Source: Schizochytrium sp. CCTCC M209059 (Eukaryota; Sar; Bigyra; Thraustochytrida; Thraustochytriidae). Taken from it: 64,000 nucleotides of DNA. Below are positions 29,570 to 40,800 of this stretch, one piece after another. Position 1 is the first letter of the stretch; the number at the start of each line of letters is the position of its first letter. The translations under genes and the position numbers were made by a program. The stretch covers positions 221,001 to 285,000 of the forward strand of contig KN805418.1 in the NCBI GenBank assembly GCA_000818945.1, given 5' to 3'. The notes beneath the pieces were generated by a model. The model saw only the letters and a program-made list of their open reading frames with translations, searched no databases and was not told the DNA's origin.

Positions 29570-32129
29570 TTACTGGAGAAGAAATCTAAATTTTGCCTCG
29601 CGAATTGTCTGAACCCGATCCTTGGTTGCCATGGCCTCGAGACGTGCAGACTCTTCCGGATCAGGTCTGAGTGGGGCGCTTACGTACGGATACTCAATCA
29701 CCTCAATTTCTTCATCCTCGCTGTCTTCGCGAGCATAAATGGACTGGAGTTTGGTCCTTGCATGCGCAGAAAGCGTCACGGGCCTAGCGCTGCGGTCAAG
29801 ACCGGCGCCATACATACTACGAGGTTTGCTCGGGTCGAGAAAATCTTGTCCGCTTTGAAGCGGTGATCGGCCAACGTATTCGTCGCAAATTTGCTGCTTG
29901 CGCGCCTGGAAGTAAGCCTGTGTCCCGGTCCCGCCGACGCCCCCCTGCGTCTCAGCAACAGGAATACGATCCATGAGGATGCGCCCACCGCGTCCAATGC
30001 GACCCCTGCATCGGTAGCGCTGGCGCTCCTTATAGACGGAGCGCTGGGCCTTGAGTGGCGGCGCGAGGTTGTGATAGTACAGTTTGCGTGGGTACTCGTG
30101 TTCCACGGTAGGATCTAGTGACGGTGCGCCTGCGCCGCTTGACGTAGAATTCTGAAGCTGACGACGCTGAAATTCAATCAAGCTTTGGTTGGGCGGTGGC
30201 CACGTCGGCACCGCCGGGTGCATAACTTCAAAGTCTTGCGTCGCATAGTGAGCAAAGTTCTCGATGGACCGTAAAAAGATGGGAGGCTTGCTCGGTTTCT
30301 TGGGGCGGGGCGGCGGCATGGCGCCTGCGGCCCCAGGAGCTCCTCCCGGGACGCCAGTTGCGGCCCCGGAAGATCCTGCCCCTCCTGCGGCCAAAGACCC
30401 AGGATCTACGACGCCACCCGGAGCAAGTCCGGCAGCTGCCGGTGCTGTGGCACCGGTGGCGCTGGTGGGCTGCTGGCCGTCGTTGACACCGGTTTTGAGC
30501 TTCTTTTTCTTCTTCTTTTTTACCATGGTCGCGTCGGCAGCCGACGGGTTTATTGCGGCCCCACTTATCTCTGAACCTGGTGTTGCGGTGGCACCAGCGG
30601 CAAGAATAGCCTCCTCCAGAGCACGTTTCTTGCCGGCCTTTTTGGTTTTCTTTTTCTTTTTGCGCGCATCGGCATCGTTTTCGAGTAGGCTCGGATCAAT
30701 GCTACCACCCGCCTCGGAAGGTCCCCGTTCTAAGACGGAGGGCGTTGGCGTACCGACGCTGGACGTCGTGGGTGCTGGGTAGATCGAAAAGATGGCCTCG
30801 TACTCCTCCGGAATGAGGGGGCCCACGCGGATTTCTGCTGGTGCCAAGGACTCGCGTGGCGGTGCACGACCTGGACCATATACAACATCATCCAGGTTCT
30901 GCTCGAATTCATCTTGTAGTAGATCAGCCTCGATTTCACGCAGATGCTCGCGCCTCCGCACAAGATCTAACAAGCACCGCATCATCTCAAAGTCGTTCTT
31001 GAGCTGCAGCATCTTCTCGTACGAGTCCATGTTGTTCTGCCGCTTCTTTCGCAGCCGATATCGCTCCTTTTCGAGAGGCCGAAAGGTCAAGTTGGGACTC
31101 GAGTCGTCTGCCGCTGTGGCGGGCCAGAAGCGTCGGAGAAGCGGTTTGCGCAACTTTTGTCTTCTTTGAAACCACCACGCATAGACGTCCTGGACCACGG
31201 TGTTTTCTTTGCTGCGAAGGTTGAGATCCATGTACTTTTGAACAATTTGCATGGCGATGTCAACCCCAATGGGGAACTCGCGACCTGTACGCCGCTCGAA
31301 AAGGTCGATCATACGTTCTAGGTCATCTTCAGAAAGCGGAAAAGGTCCGTCTGGTTTGAACTTGGGGTGCGAGCGCAACCACTCCTCGTCCTCGAGGGAG
31401 AGCTCGTACTCTACGGGACCTGAGAAATTATGATCGTCGATGTGGTCTGGGCGATAACGCACATACGCGTTGTTTGGGCGAAATGTGCCTGGAACGACCT
31501 TGTCGAACGAGACAACACGCTGCGTTTCGGGCACAGGGAGATTAAACGTAGCTTTCTTTTGTTTTTTGGGCCCTTGTTGCTCGAGGTTGAACTGCTCCGT
31601 CTATGCTCGTATTGCATTCAGGTTCAGGTTTCCAACAGTTAGTACACGATGCTTAAAATTCACGACGTTGTCTTTCTTTCTTTCTTTCCTTCTTTCTTTG
31701 CTTTTCCCTTTTCATTTCTCTCTTCTCTCTCAGTCCTTGGCTGGCTGCCATTTTCTCCCTGTTCCCCTGCAGGTCACTTACCAGCGTGCCCGGCACAACG
31801 TGCGGCTCTCCGTTAGGCCCCTTATTGTCGCCCTTGGAGGCGTCAACCTTAACCGTCTCAGGCTTGTCGTCCTTCTCCTTGGGCTTGTCTTCTGCCGGGG
31901 CGTCTTTCTCCGCGGCAGGGGTTTTCTCCTTGGACTTGTCCGTCGCGCTTGCCGCGGCCGCCGCTGCAGCCGCAGGCACAGGCGGTGTGGGCGTGGGCGT
32001 GGGCGTGGGCGTCGCCACGCCGTCGTCGTCCTCGTCGATGGCCTCAAACTGCGCTGCATCGCGCACCACTTGCAGCTGCTTGTACACCTCTAGCGGCCGC
32101 GGCCGGAAACCCGGCCGCCGTTGCGACAT
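29570..32129 (-). CDS. EPL1: Enhancer of polycomb-like protein (EPL1), two exons
   Basis: Exon 1 runs 32129-31782 and exon 2 runs 31600-29570, giving about 792 aa. EPL1 is the scaffold that joins the histone acetyltransferase module (Esa1/Tip60 type) to NuA4. The N-terminal EPcA signature is split by the intron: FRPRPLEVYKQLQVVRD in exon 1, then YELSLEDEEWLRSH, VQDVYAWWFQRRQKLRKPLL and SYEKMLQLKNDFEMMRCLLD in exon 2. The C-terminal region has RYRCRGRIGRGGRILMDRIP, like the Arg/Gly motif near the end of animal E(Pc). Exon 1 after residue 35 is Thr-Pro repeats, polyAla and a Lys/Glu/Asp-rich tail. Exon 2 has no ATG before its conserved part and is preceded by an in-frame stop at 31601-31603, which is itself the intron end (TAG). 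The exon 1 ATG fits MSQRRPGFRPRP. Two Lys-rich tracts (KKKKKKLK) may be nuclear signals. Confidence 0.88.
31601..31781 (-). other. Spliceosomal intron, 181 bp, in the EPL1-like gene
   Basis: On the minus strand the donor CTG/GTAAGT is at 31776-31781, a perfect TACTAAC branch point lies at about 31633-31639, and the acceptor CATAG ends at 31601. Both exon edges are in phase 0 and joining them restores one frame through the EPcA domain. A TTTC-type simple repeat lies inside the intron (31670-31707). An alternative acceptor nine bases further on (CAG) would remove three residues. Confidence 0.85.
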
Positions 32130-32623
32130 CGTGCGCCCGCGCCCGCGCGCGCGCGCGCCTCTCGCGCCGCACGCGCTGCACGCGAGGCCGAATCGGGCTC
32201 TATCCAAAGGATCGTTTTTCCTTTTGCGCCACTTGCGCTGCGACGGTTCATTTATAGTCGTGGCTTTTCCATTTACAGATGCAAACCTTGCACTTGCAGA
32301 TACTGACTGATTTTGGCTTTCCTTTTTTCCCATCGGCCGGCCCAAGCAAGCAACGTGCTGATGCTGCCCGCTGCGATGTGGCGGTGAACAGGGGAAGGTG
32401 CCCGACCGAAGATTGGTCGATGGAGACCTTACTACACTTGTGATTTGTCGAACATTCTTTAGAAGAATTCAGGAACATGTCTGCATTCACTGACGGAGAA
32501 TAAAGGGACATCTTATGTGAGAACAAGAGCTGTCACACAGACCGTCTCTTTTACCTTGATTGATTGCCTTGCTTTAATTGGTCATGCCTTTGAGTATTTT
32601 TCAATCATATAATACTAGGGCCT
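32130..32623. other. Upstream region of the EPL1-like gene
   Basis: The first 100 bp upstream of the ATG are almost pure GC with a CGCG run (32138-32160); the rest is AT-richer. The minus-strand frame continues open upstream of the chosen ATG but gives no family similarity. No other gene is seen. Confidence 0.5.
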
Positions 32624-33807
32624 TTACTCCGAGGAGAGTAAGTGCTTGTTGAAATCTTGGATGTCTTGCGCAAGCTCGGCAGGCGTTGCTTTGATGGTGG
32701 CGTTCCTGAAACGGGTCAGACAAATTTCTTCGTGGTCGTTCAGGACGAAAGTGGAGGCCAGGCTTTTCGGTTTGTCCACGCGGAAAGCGACACCAAGGCC
32801 ATGCACCATGGGAAAACTCTCTCGCGCCTTGTCCACCACGGCCTCCGTGTATTGGCTAGAGTGACTCTTCAGCGAATGGCCCTCCCACGTTGTTGCGACA
32901 ATAAAGTCCACAAAGAGGTGGTGACCTCGATAGAGAAACCACAGCACGTGCTGCGATCGATTTCCAGAGCGGCCGAAGAGTCTCGTACACCTCGATTTCA
33001 TTCGTGAAAGCTTGAAGACGCCTCATGGCTTCGTAATCAGTTCCGTCGTCTCGCTCATGATAAGGGTCAAGATGAGGCGTTTTCACAGCGATCAACTGTA
33101 GGCTTCCGGTGTCGACGGAAATGGAATGGCCGTACGCGTCCTAATTCTGCCAGAGAAGATTCCTGACACCTCCACAGTATGGGAAGACCGATTGGGGCAG
33201 AGGCAGGGTCTCGCGGAGACAATTCAGCCGCGCTTCGTCGTCGCCGTCAGATGCTGCCGCCGCACCACCACCACCAGATCCGTCTGCCACCACACTACCT
33301 GACTGTCCCGCTGAGACCTGGTGGGAAGTTGGTCCTCCTCCAAAGCTGGCACCGGCACCGACACCTGCTCCAGAGCAAGATGCGGTGCCGATGCTAGTGT
33401 CTGCACCGGTCACCCAGAGGAGAGCCATGTTGAGAGCATCTGCATCCGCGTCCCTCCAAAGCGAGCGATGTCTGTGGTCCTACATGATGTTGAGATGTTG
33501 GACTTGAGTTAAACCAGCTCTGTATAGATCTCGGGGTCGTTTGGGCTTGGCGCGCGCAGCATTGTTTACCTTGCGTCGATTTATCGATGGCTGTTCTGGG
33601 CGAAGAGAGTATCCAGAAGAAGGCGTTAGCGTACGTGAGTGTGGTGATGTTTGGAGAAGCTCCCCTCACGAACGGCAGCAAGAGATTGTCGTCACTTTCT
33701 ATTGCTGTCATCTTGCGGAAAGTTGGGCTGGGCTGCTTTTCTGTCTTGGTACGTCCGGCGTTACTGACCATTTGCGCGATCGAGATGTCAGGTGAAGCAG
33801 TTGCCAT
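32624..33807 (-). pseudogene. Decayed protein-kinase-like gene (crinkler-type kinase relic, tentative)
   Basis: Minus-strand fragments in order: an ATG-started piece from 33807 (MATASPDISIAQMVS), a piece ending in a stop at 33141-33143, continuation in the same frame to an N-lobe-like block (LIAVKTPHLDP, then FTNEIEVYETL), then a frameshift near 32950-32970 into a C-terminal block ending at 32624. The last block resembles a kinase catalytic region (VHGLGV, then FVLNDHEEICL). However, the HGD/HRD position reads FRVD and the DFG position is TRF, so catalysis is unlikely. At least one stop and one frameshift support a pseudogene. Membership in the REase-kinase effector group is inferred from the style of the kinase motifs and the presence of a related gene at the right edge. 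Confidence 0.5.
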
Positions 33808-33850
33808 GCTTGGTCTCAGCTGGTCCTTCTTTGCATGGCAGGCTGGCTGT

Positions 33851-33883
<33 letters not shown>

Positions 33884-34829
33884 AGCTAGCTCGCGGACAC
33901 TGCACCCTTAGGACCCCATTTAGTCTTTGGTCTATGGCGTTTGCTTTACTTTCTGCTTCACGCTCCTTACGAAACTCTGTTGGGCCCCTGCTTTCACCGT
34001 ACGATAGGGTGAGAAATAACGCACTCTGCTCTCGATCATTTTTTTTTAATAATTAAAAAGGAGGCTCTTTCACTCTCGCACTAGCACACGACCGTGACAC
34101 GGAAACTGCCGCTCGACAACCCCTTAGAATCGCGACACAGCGGACCGCTGCATTCTCGACCTCTGCGGGCTTAAGTAAAAAAGACAAAAGAAAGCGCTTC
34201 GAAAAAAGTGGGTGTGCGGTGCGTGACACGAATTGAGGCTGGGGCGCAGAGATGGATCTAACACGTCTGGCTGCCCCTCTAGCTAGTCCATCAGTGCCAC
34301 CTTTTATACCGTAGCACTGCGAGCCAGGTAGTACACTTGGCTTCCCCCCGCAATGCTTTGTCAATAAGACTTGCTCTTTGCGGCTCATCCTCCCCGTGGG
34401 GCAAGCCTAGACACTGGCCTAGCCTCCGCGCCTAGTCTAGTCTGTAGAGCCTACGCAGTGCATTGAAGAGCAGTGCAGGGCCACTGCGATCGCGATCTCA
34501 ACGCCTCTTTCCTCGCCGCAGAGGACAGACCCGACAACCAGCATAGGTGTGGTGAAACGGTGTGTACTCCTCCGCCTACTTCTCCTGTTCTTGCCATAGC
34601 GTGCGCATGAGGTAGGCGACGATGGCGGGGTCGGTGACGGAGCCGTGCGAGACGAAGCTAGGCTCCTTGCCGCTAACGGACGCATGCCACGAGCGGCCCT
34701 GGCTCGGCTCAGTGTATTCGTGGGCACCGGATCTAAGGGGGCACGCGCACGGGTTAATCGCCGCGAACATTGACAAGTAGCAGCCTTGGTCCGAGCGAGG
34801 TGTTCGCAAAACGAAGTGCACGCCTCGCC
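33808..34829. other. Intergenic region upstream of the cyclase fusion
   Basis: It has a (GGCT)n run at 33851-33888 and AT-rich sequence near 34040-34060. A small minus-strand frame at 34576-34770 (64 aa, ATG at 34770, KEPSFVSHGSVTDPAIVAY near its end) has protein-like composition and lies head-to-head with the cyclase gene, but it matches nothing I recognise. It could be a short gene, an exon or a relic. Confidence 0.4.
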
Positions 34830-37800
34830 ATGGAGGCCGCCTCGCCGGGAGCGACGGCCCGGCGCAGCGCGGGCGGCGGGCCAGGCGACACGAAGGAGAC
34901 GGACGCCCCGCCAGGGAGCGAAGGCGGCATGCACGCGACGACTTCGTCGAAAGGAGGAGGAGAAGGAGGAGGCGGCGAGCAGCAGACACGCGAGTCCTAT
35001 CTGGTTGAGGATGGAAACACGCCTCGCCAGTCGAGGAAGCGAAGAAGCACATCGTCGTCGATGGCTTCAAACGATGGCGGAAACAGTGAAGAGGAGGAGG
35101 AGGAAGAGGCTTCGGCAGGCGCTCCTAACGGAGATGTCACCGTGCCGGTCGCGTACGCGCCAACACCGGCCACGAAGAGCCGGACGTTGACCAGGAGACG
35201 CTCCGCGCTCATGCAAAGCACGGAAAGCGATACCATCTCCGAACATCGCATGGGCGCTCGGATCGTACAAGAGTTTGCAGCTGTGCACCTGGTAGACTTT
35301 GTGCAACGCATGCTTCATGAAGTAGATTGTGATTGGGACCTCACTCCTTTCAACCAAGAACTCGAAACCGTGGCTATCTTCCTCGACGTGAGCGGCTTCA
35401 CCAAACTTACCGAATGTCTTAGCGAGGAGGGCAGTGTGGGGTCCGAAAAGCTTGGATTCTTTTTGAACAGATATTTTGAACGCATCAATAAGCTTCTCAG
35501 CAAAGGAGGAGGCGATATTATGAAATTCGCAGGAGACGCCATGATCATCTTTTGGCAAGCGGAGCACGACCAACATGGTAAACTCGACCGCAAGCTCATG
35601 GCTCTGAAAGCCACTCAAGCCGCCCTTCAGCTACAAGAGGAGTTGCACGGCGCAGAACTTGCGGACGGCGTTGAATTCTCTGTAAAAATGGGCATTGGCG
35701 TGGGCGGGGCCTCGATTCTGCACGTGGGCGGTGAAAGAGACCGCGTCGAGATTGTGCCCTGCGGTGAGGCCTTGATGCAGGCTTTTGCAGGAGAAAACCA
35801 GTGCAGCCCAGGTCAAACAGTTGTCTCTCCCGAAGTATGGACTCTCATCAGCGACAGTTTTTCCGGAACAAAACTCAAATCGGGATCGACCGCCGTGAAT
35901 TCCAACACGAAGCGCGTTCGAAATATTTCAATCAAGCGCCCTCTCTTATCCAGCAGTCACGAAATCAAACAACTCCAACGCTACGTTCCAGCTTCCATCA
36001 TTCCCTTTCTGCAGACACATTTGAGCTGGATGACCGAGGTCCGCGAAGTGACGACGATATTTGTCAACCTTGGCCTTGATCCGCACGACCTCGTGGCCAC
36101 CACTCCAAAACGCTTGCAGCGCGTGCAAGATATTTTTCGAGGAGTCCAGCGGGAGGCGTACCGCGTCGAGGCGAGCGTCAACAAATTTATTGTGGATGAC
36201 AAGGGCACGACGGTTTTGGTAGCTCTTGGTCTACCCCTGCTCTCTAATCTTGCAGACCCTGCACGTGGTGTTGCTTTCGCGCTGCGCATTGTGCGTGTTC
36301 TGCGTGGTCTCGACCCTCGCGGCAAGAGGTACATTGGGGTTACCACAGGCACTGCACTTTGCGGTCCCGTGGGAAGTGGGTCCCGTAAGGAGTACACGCT
36401 GCTGGGAGATAGCGTTAATGTCAGCGCAAGACTTATGCAAGCAGCCAAGGATCCACACACGAATCTTTGCAAGAGTGTCGGCTACATCGGTAACATTGTA
36501 TGTGACGAGAGCACCCGCAACGCTTGCAAAGAATTGGTGCACGACTTTGTCTTTCATCCCGTGGGAGAAATTATGCTCAAGGGAAAGACGCACGCTACAT
36601 GCTGCTTTCAGCCAGGATGGGCCACCTTGCACAATGAGCGCGCCCTCATTCGACGAATCTCCTCTAGCCAAAAACTGGCTCGGGAGCTTCCACCCGTCGC
36701 TGAAACGTGGCGGCTTCGGTACATTGATGTCTTGTTTGCCATGGACAATTTCTTCAACTCTGACGGCAAGCACCCGGCCGCGGCAACGATGTTCTGCACG
36801 AATGCTGCCGAAGCGAGAGAAACAATGGATCTTACGTGCATGCAATTGTGGGAGGATCGAAATGCAGAACCCTATTATGTACTCAATGACGAGGTAGTTT
36901 CCATCACGGAGCTTCACAATGACTTTAAAATGCCGACGATGGGCGTCCCGCTTACATTCTCGTCTAGGAACTCGTCCAATCGGTCCATGCATGGGTCGAG
37001 TCGAAGCTCTCAGGGCTCGGGGCGAGCCTTCAATAGTGCAGCCAAGGGCATTCAAGGCGGCTCAGGCAGAACTCACTACGGTTCCGGCCGGAGCAGTCCT
37101 GGTTCGGGCCGCGGAATGCAAGCGCCAAAGTGGATCCAGCATTTGACGCGTCAGCTATCTCATACGCTTCTGCTTCGTACCAATGCCTTTCTTGGAGATT
37201 CGCTTCTCCAAGGCGCGCCAGTCTGGCGCCGAATTCTTCAAGGCGTTGTGGCACTTGCCAAGGTTCGGGAGGTTACGGTGGATACCTCCGTACTGGCGCA
37301 TCCCTGCTTTTCTACTTGGCCCATGGCGTACGCCGCAGCAACATTTCAGCCCGATGAGACGGAATACACTTTCTCTGACGATGACTTTGATCAAGTCATC
37401 GACGCTATCAGCGCACTTTTGCAGACAATGGTTGCGGCGAATTTCTCTCTCGTGCTCACTATTGAAGATGCGCATCACATGCCGCCCATGGATTGGAAGT
37501 TCACCCGTCGAATCTCGGAACACATGCTTTCTCATCAGCGGGACCGGCATACACGGCCTGCCTACCAAGCCAATATGGAGGTTGTGCACGAACGGAATAA
37601 CGCAGAGAAGGAGGACATGGGCACCAAGCTCGAGGGAGCCAACAGCATTGTTTCTGCGCAAAGTTCGAACAAGTCGTTGAGTGGGGTATCGAGCGTCGAT
37701 TCAATGGAACGCAAAGCCTCGCAACGAGATAGTTCGTACGCGCGTAGAAGGTCCTCAATCTTCCAGCAAGCGATTCCCTTCTCGGGTGTCTTTCTGCTTG

Positions 37801-40800
37801 TTTCGCTCATTCCGCCGCATTCTGTGGCACGGCGGCCCAAATCAGCTGGTCTTGAGGAAAGCTATGTGGGCTTTGTACAGAGTATGCAAACGATCATCGT
37901 GGAACACCAGCCGTTAACACTGTTGGAGGCCAACGCTTTGATCTTGTCGCACTTGCAGGTGACGCAAGTCTCAGCAGGTCTCACCAAAACCTTGTACCGC
38001 ATCATTGGAGGAAATCGCGACCGTCTCATTGCATGTCTCGACGCATTGTGCGCCGCAGGCTTCGTGGAAGGTCTTGCAAGCCAGGGAAACCCCAACGTCA
38101 AAGGCCCGGTCTTGAGACGATCAAGCAGCGGGATCCGCTTGACCGCGAAGCGACCCTCTCAGAATATGGTTCTTCCCGAAGAGAAAGTTCGACTGGTACC
38201 CATGTCCTTCAAGCAGAGGCTTCATGCTCTCTCCATTTGCAGCGACTGCTGCAACACGCGATGGGAAGCCCAGATCCTGGATCGACTGAGCGTTGCGGAA
38301 AAGATCGTCCTTCGTTGCGCGAGTATTCTTGCCAACGGCTTGGGCCCCTTTGGCCTGCACTTCGATTTAGGCATGCTTGTCGCAATCTACCCTTTCAAGG
38401 AGGTGGACCCAGATGTGACAATCATGCCAAGTGTCGAGGCTTCAAAGGACAAGAAGCCTCCGTCCGTGACAGTCGATGAGGGCGTTCTCTTCAAGCTTGA
38501 GACACGGCTGCAGCGACTTCTGCAAGTTGGTGTCATCAAGGAGGTACATCGACCGCTGTACACCGAAGATAATGCAAGCGCGGCGCTTCGGCATGAAGAC
38601 CACTGTCCATACTTCCGCGTTGATTCTTCTGCCGGGGATACATTTGAGTCAAGGCGGGGAAGAGAACGCTGCTTTAGCTTTTGCGATGTCATCATGCGTC
38701 GCAAAGTCTATCGAGAGATGCTACTCGCCCACCGGAAGCGCTTACACCAGACAGTCATTCAGGTGTTGGAAAAATCGAAGCAATCCTTGCGGCGACAGTC
38801 CATTTTAGAGAACGCGAAGGACTCCACGCATCTGCAGGTCCAGGCAATGATTCTCTTTCACATGATCGGCGCGAAGCAGCTGCAGGGGGCCCATGATCTC
38901 TACCATGACGCTTTGAAAAATGCATTAGAGATTCGACTTCCTCCCGTCAAACCTGACAGAGAAAGTGCTGTGCAATCGCCAGGTAGCACTGAGAGCATGA
39001 AAAGGAAAAAGTCCTCCATGCCTCGGCTTCATCAAAGCAGCCGCGAGGCATCGAATGAGAGCAAGTCGCAGCTATGGGCGAGTGTGCGACGACGGCCGTC
39101 GTCAATGCTCGGCGATGTGCTTGCGCAGAGTTTCCAAGGCTCCACAAGACGCGACTCTGGTTCCATGAGCAGTGGCCGTGAAACTTTCCAGAGAGGTCTT
39201 CCAATGAAAGATGCAAACACCCAGCTTTTCGTGGAAACGCTTCGCTCGATTCGCCAGGCGACACGCAAAACAAGCATGCTTCGTGCGCAAAGTATTCGAT
39301 CGACATTAAATGTAAATGAAGCAGCGCCCAACGACGACAACAGTGCGATTCTTCTCGACGTGCAGCGGCATGAACAAAATTCGACGCAAGACAAAGGAAA
39401 TCAGCGGCATCGAAAGGCAATGCCTGAAACAAGTGGGCAAGTTCATTATCATGAACAGTTTCTTGGTGAACAAAAGGAAGGTATGCGTATGCAAAAAGGG
39501 GATGTACGTTGGATCGAGGGAAGCCGATGGTGGACACAGATGATGCGCTCGTGCCTTCCATGGCCAGGCTGCAAGTGCATGCGTGCACCGCTTGATCATG
39601 AAGATGAGATTGCGCACGCGAAGACCGCCAGACCCAAGTCAGGGCTGATGCGTGGCCCATCAGCGCTCGTGCTTGGACGCATGCCTTCTATGAATGTTGT
39701 TTTCAGCAAAGCTGGGAATGACCAGGACAAGGAGTGGGACGAATGTCTCGAAAATGCGCCCATGCAGTCAACGTCTCGGGAGAACCTCGTTGCGTTTCTA
39801 CGCCAAAATCCCGATGTCGAGCAAGCGGGAAAACAAGATCAGCACGTGAAGTCTTCGGAATCAGACCGCCAGAGTGAGACGCGCCGCAACACCAACAACA
39901 CCAGTGTGGGGCTTCGGATGCGAGGGATGCGCTGGTCCATCAAGACGCGGAGCTCGAATTCAAGCAAGGTTCAGGCTGCTGCCATGCCCCAACAAGCGGC
40001 GCGAAACGGCGATCCCCCAATGTCAAGGGCCGCAAGTGCTGATTCGCACTTGGAAAACAGAAGGAAATTGTCGTCCTTCAAGCTGCGCCTTGTCAGAAAT
40101 ACCCAAAGTGCGGAGGACCGAAAGCGCCGCCGAATTTCAAGCGACACCGTCAAGCACGCGCTTTTCATCTACTCGGATCCTATTGCCGTGGAGACGTGGT
40201 CGCGCCGAATGAACTTTCAAGAGCGTGACGCGTTGTCTGCGCTTGCGCTCCAACTTGACGCATGGAGCTTTGATATTTTTTCGTTTGAGCGAGTGGCGTG
40301 TGGAACGCCCTTGCACATGATGTTACGACTTCTCTTCCTCAAGCACGGCTTTTACGAGCTGTTTGAGTTCAACATCTCGATGGTTGATCGATTTGCCCAA
40401 GAAATCGAGCGTCTGTATCCTGCGAACCCTTATCATAACAGCACGCATGCTGCCGATGTCGTGCAGGCCTGCCATGTGTTCTTGCTTCAGCTTCACCAGA
40501 GGAAGCTAGTGCTTCGCTCCGATGGCGAGGAAGCTGAAGTCCAGATGAGCAGCTCAGCACAGGACTTTCTCTCAGCGTTGATGACCGGCACGTCGTTGGT
40601 GGACGAAGACGAGGACAGCAGCGACAACTCACAAGTGGGTACTTTGCCAGCCAGGCGATCAGCACGAGACAATGATTCGCCAGAGTTTAGCAAGCTTGAC
40701 CGTCTCACGATGCTACTCGCTGCTGCTGTGCACGACATTGGACATCCCGGCGTGAATGCGTCTTTTCTCAAGGCAACAGGAAACGCCCTCTGTGAGCAGT

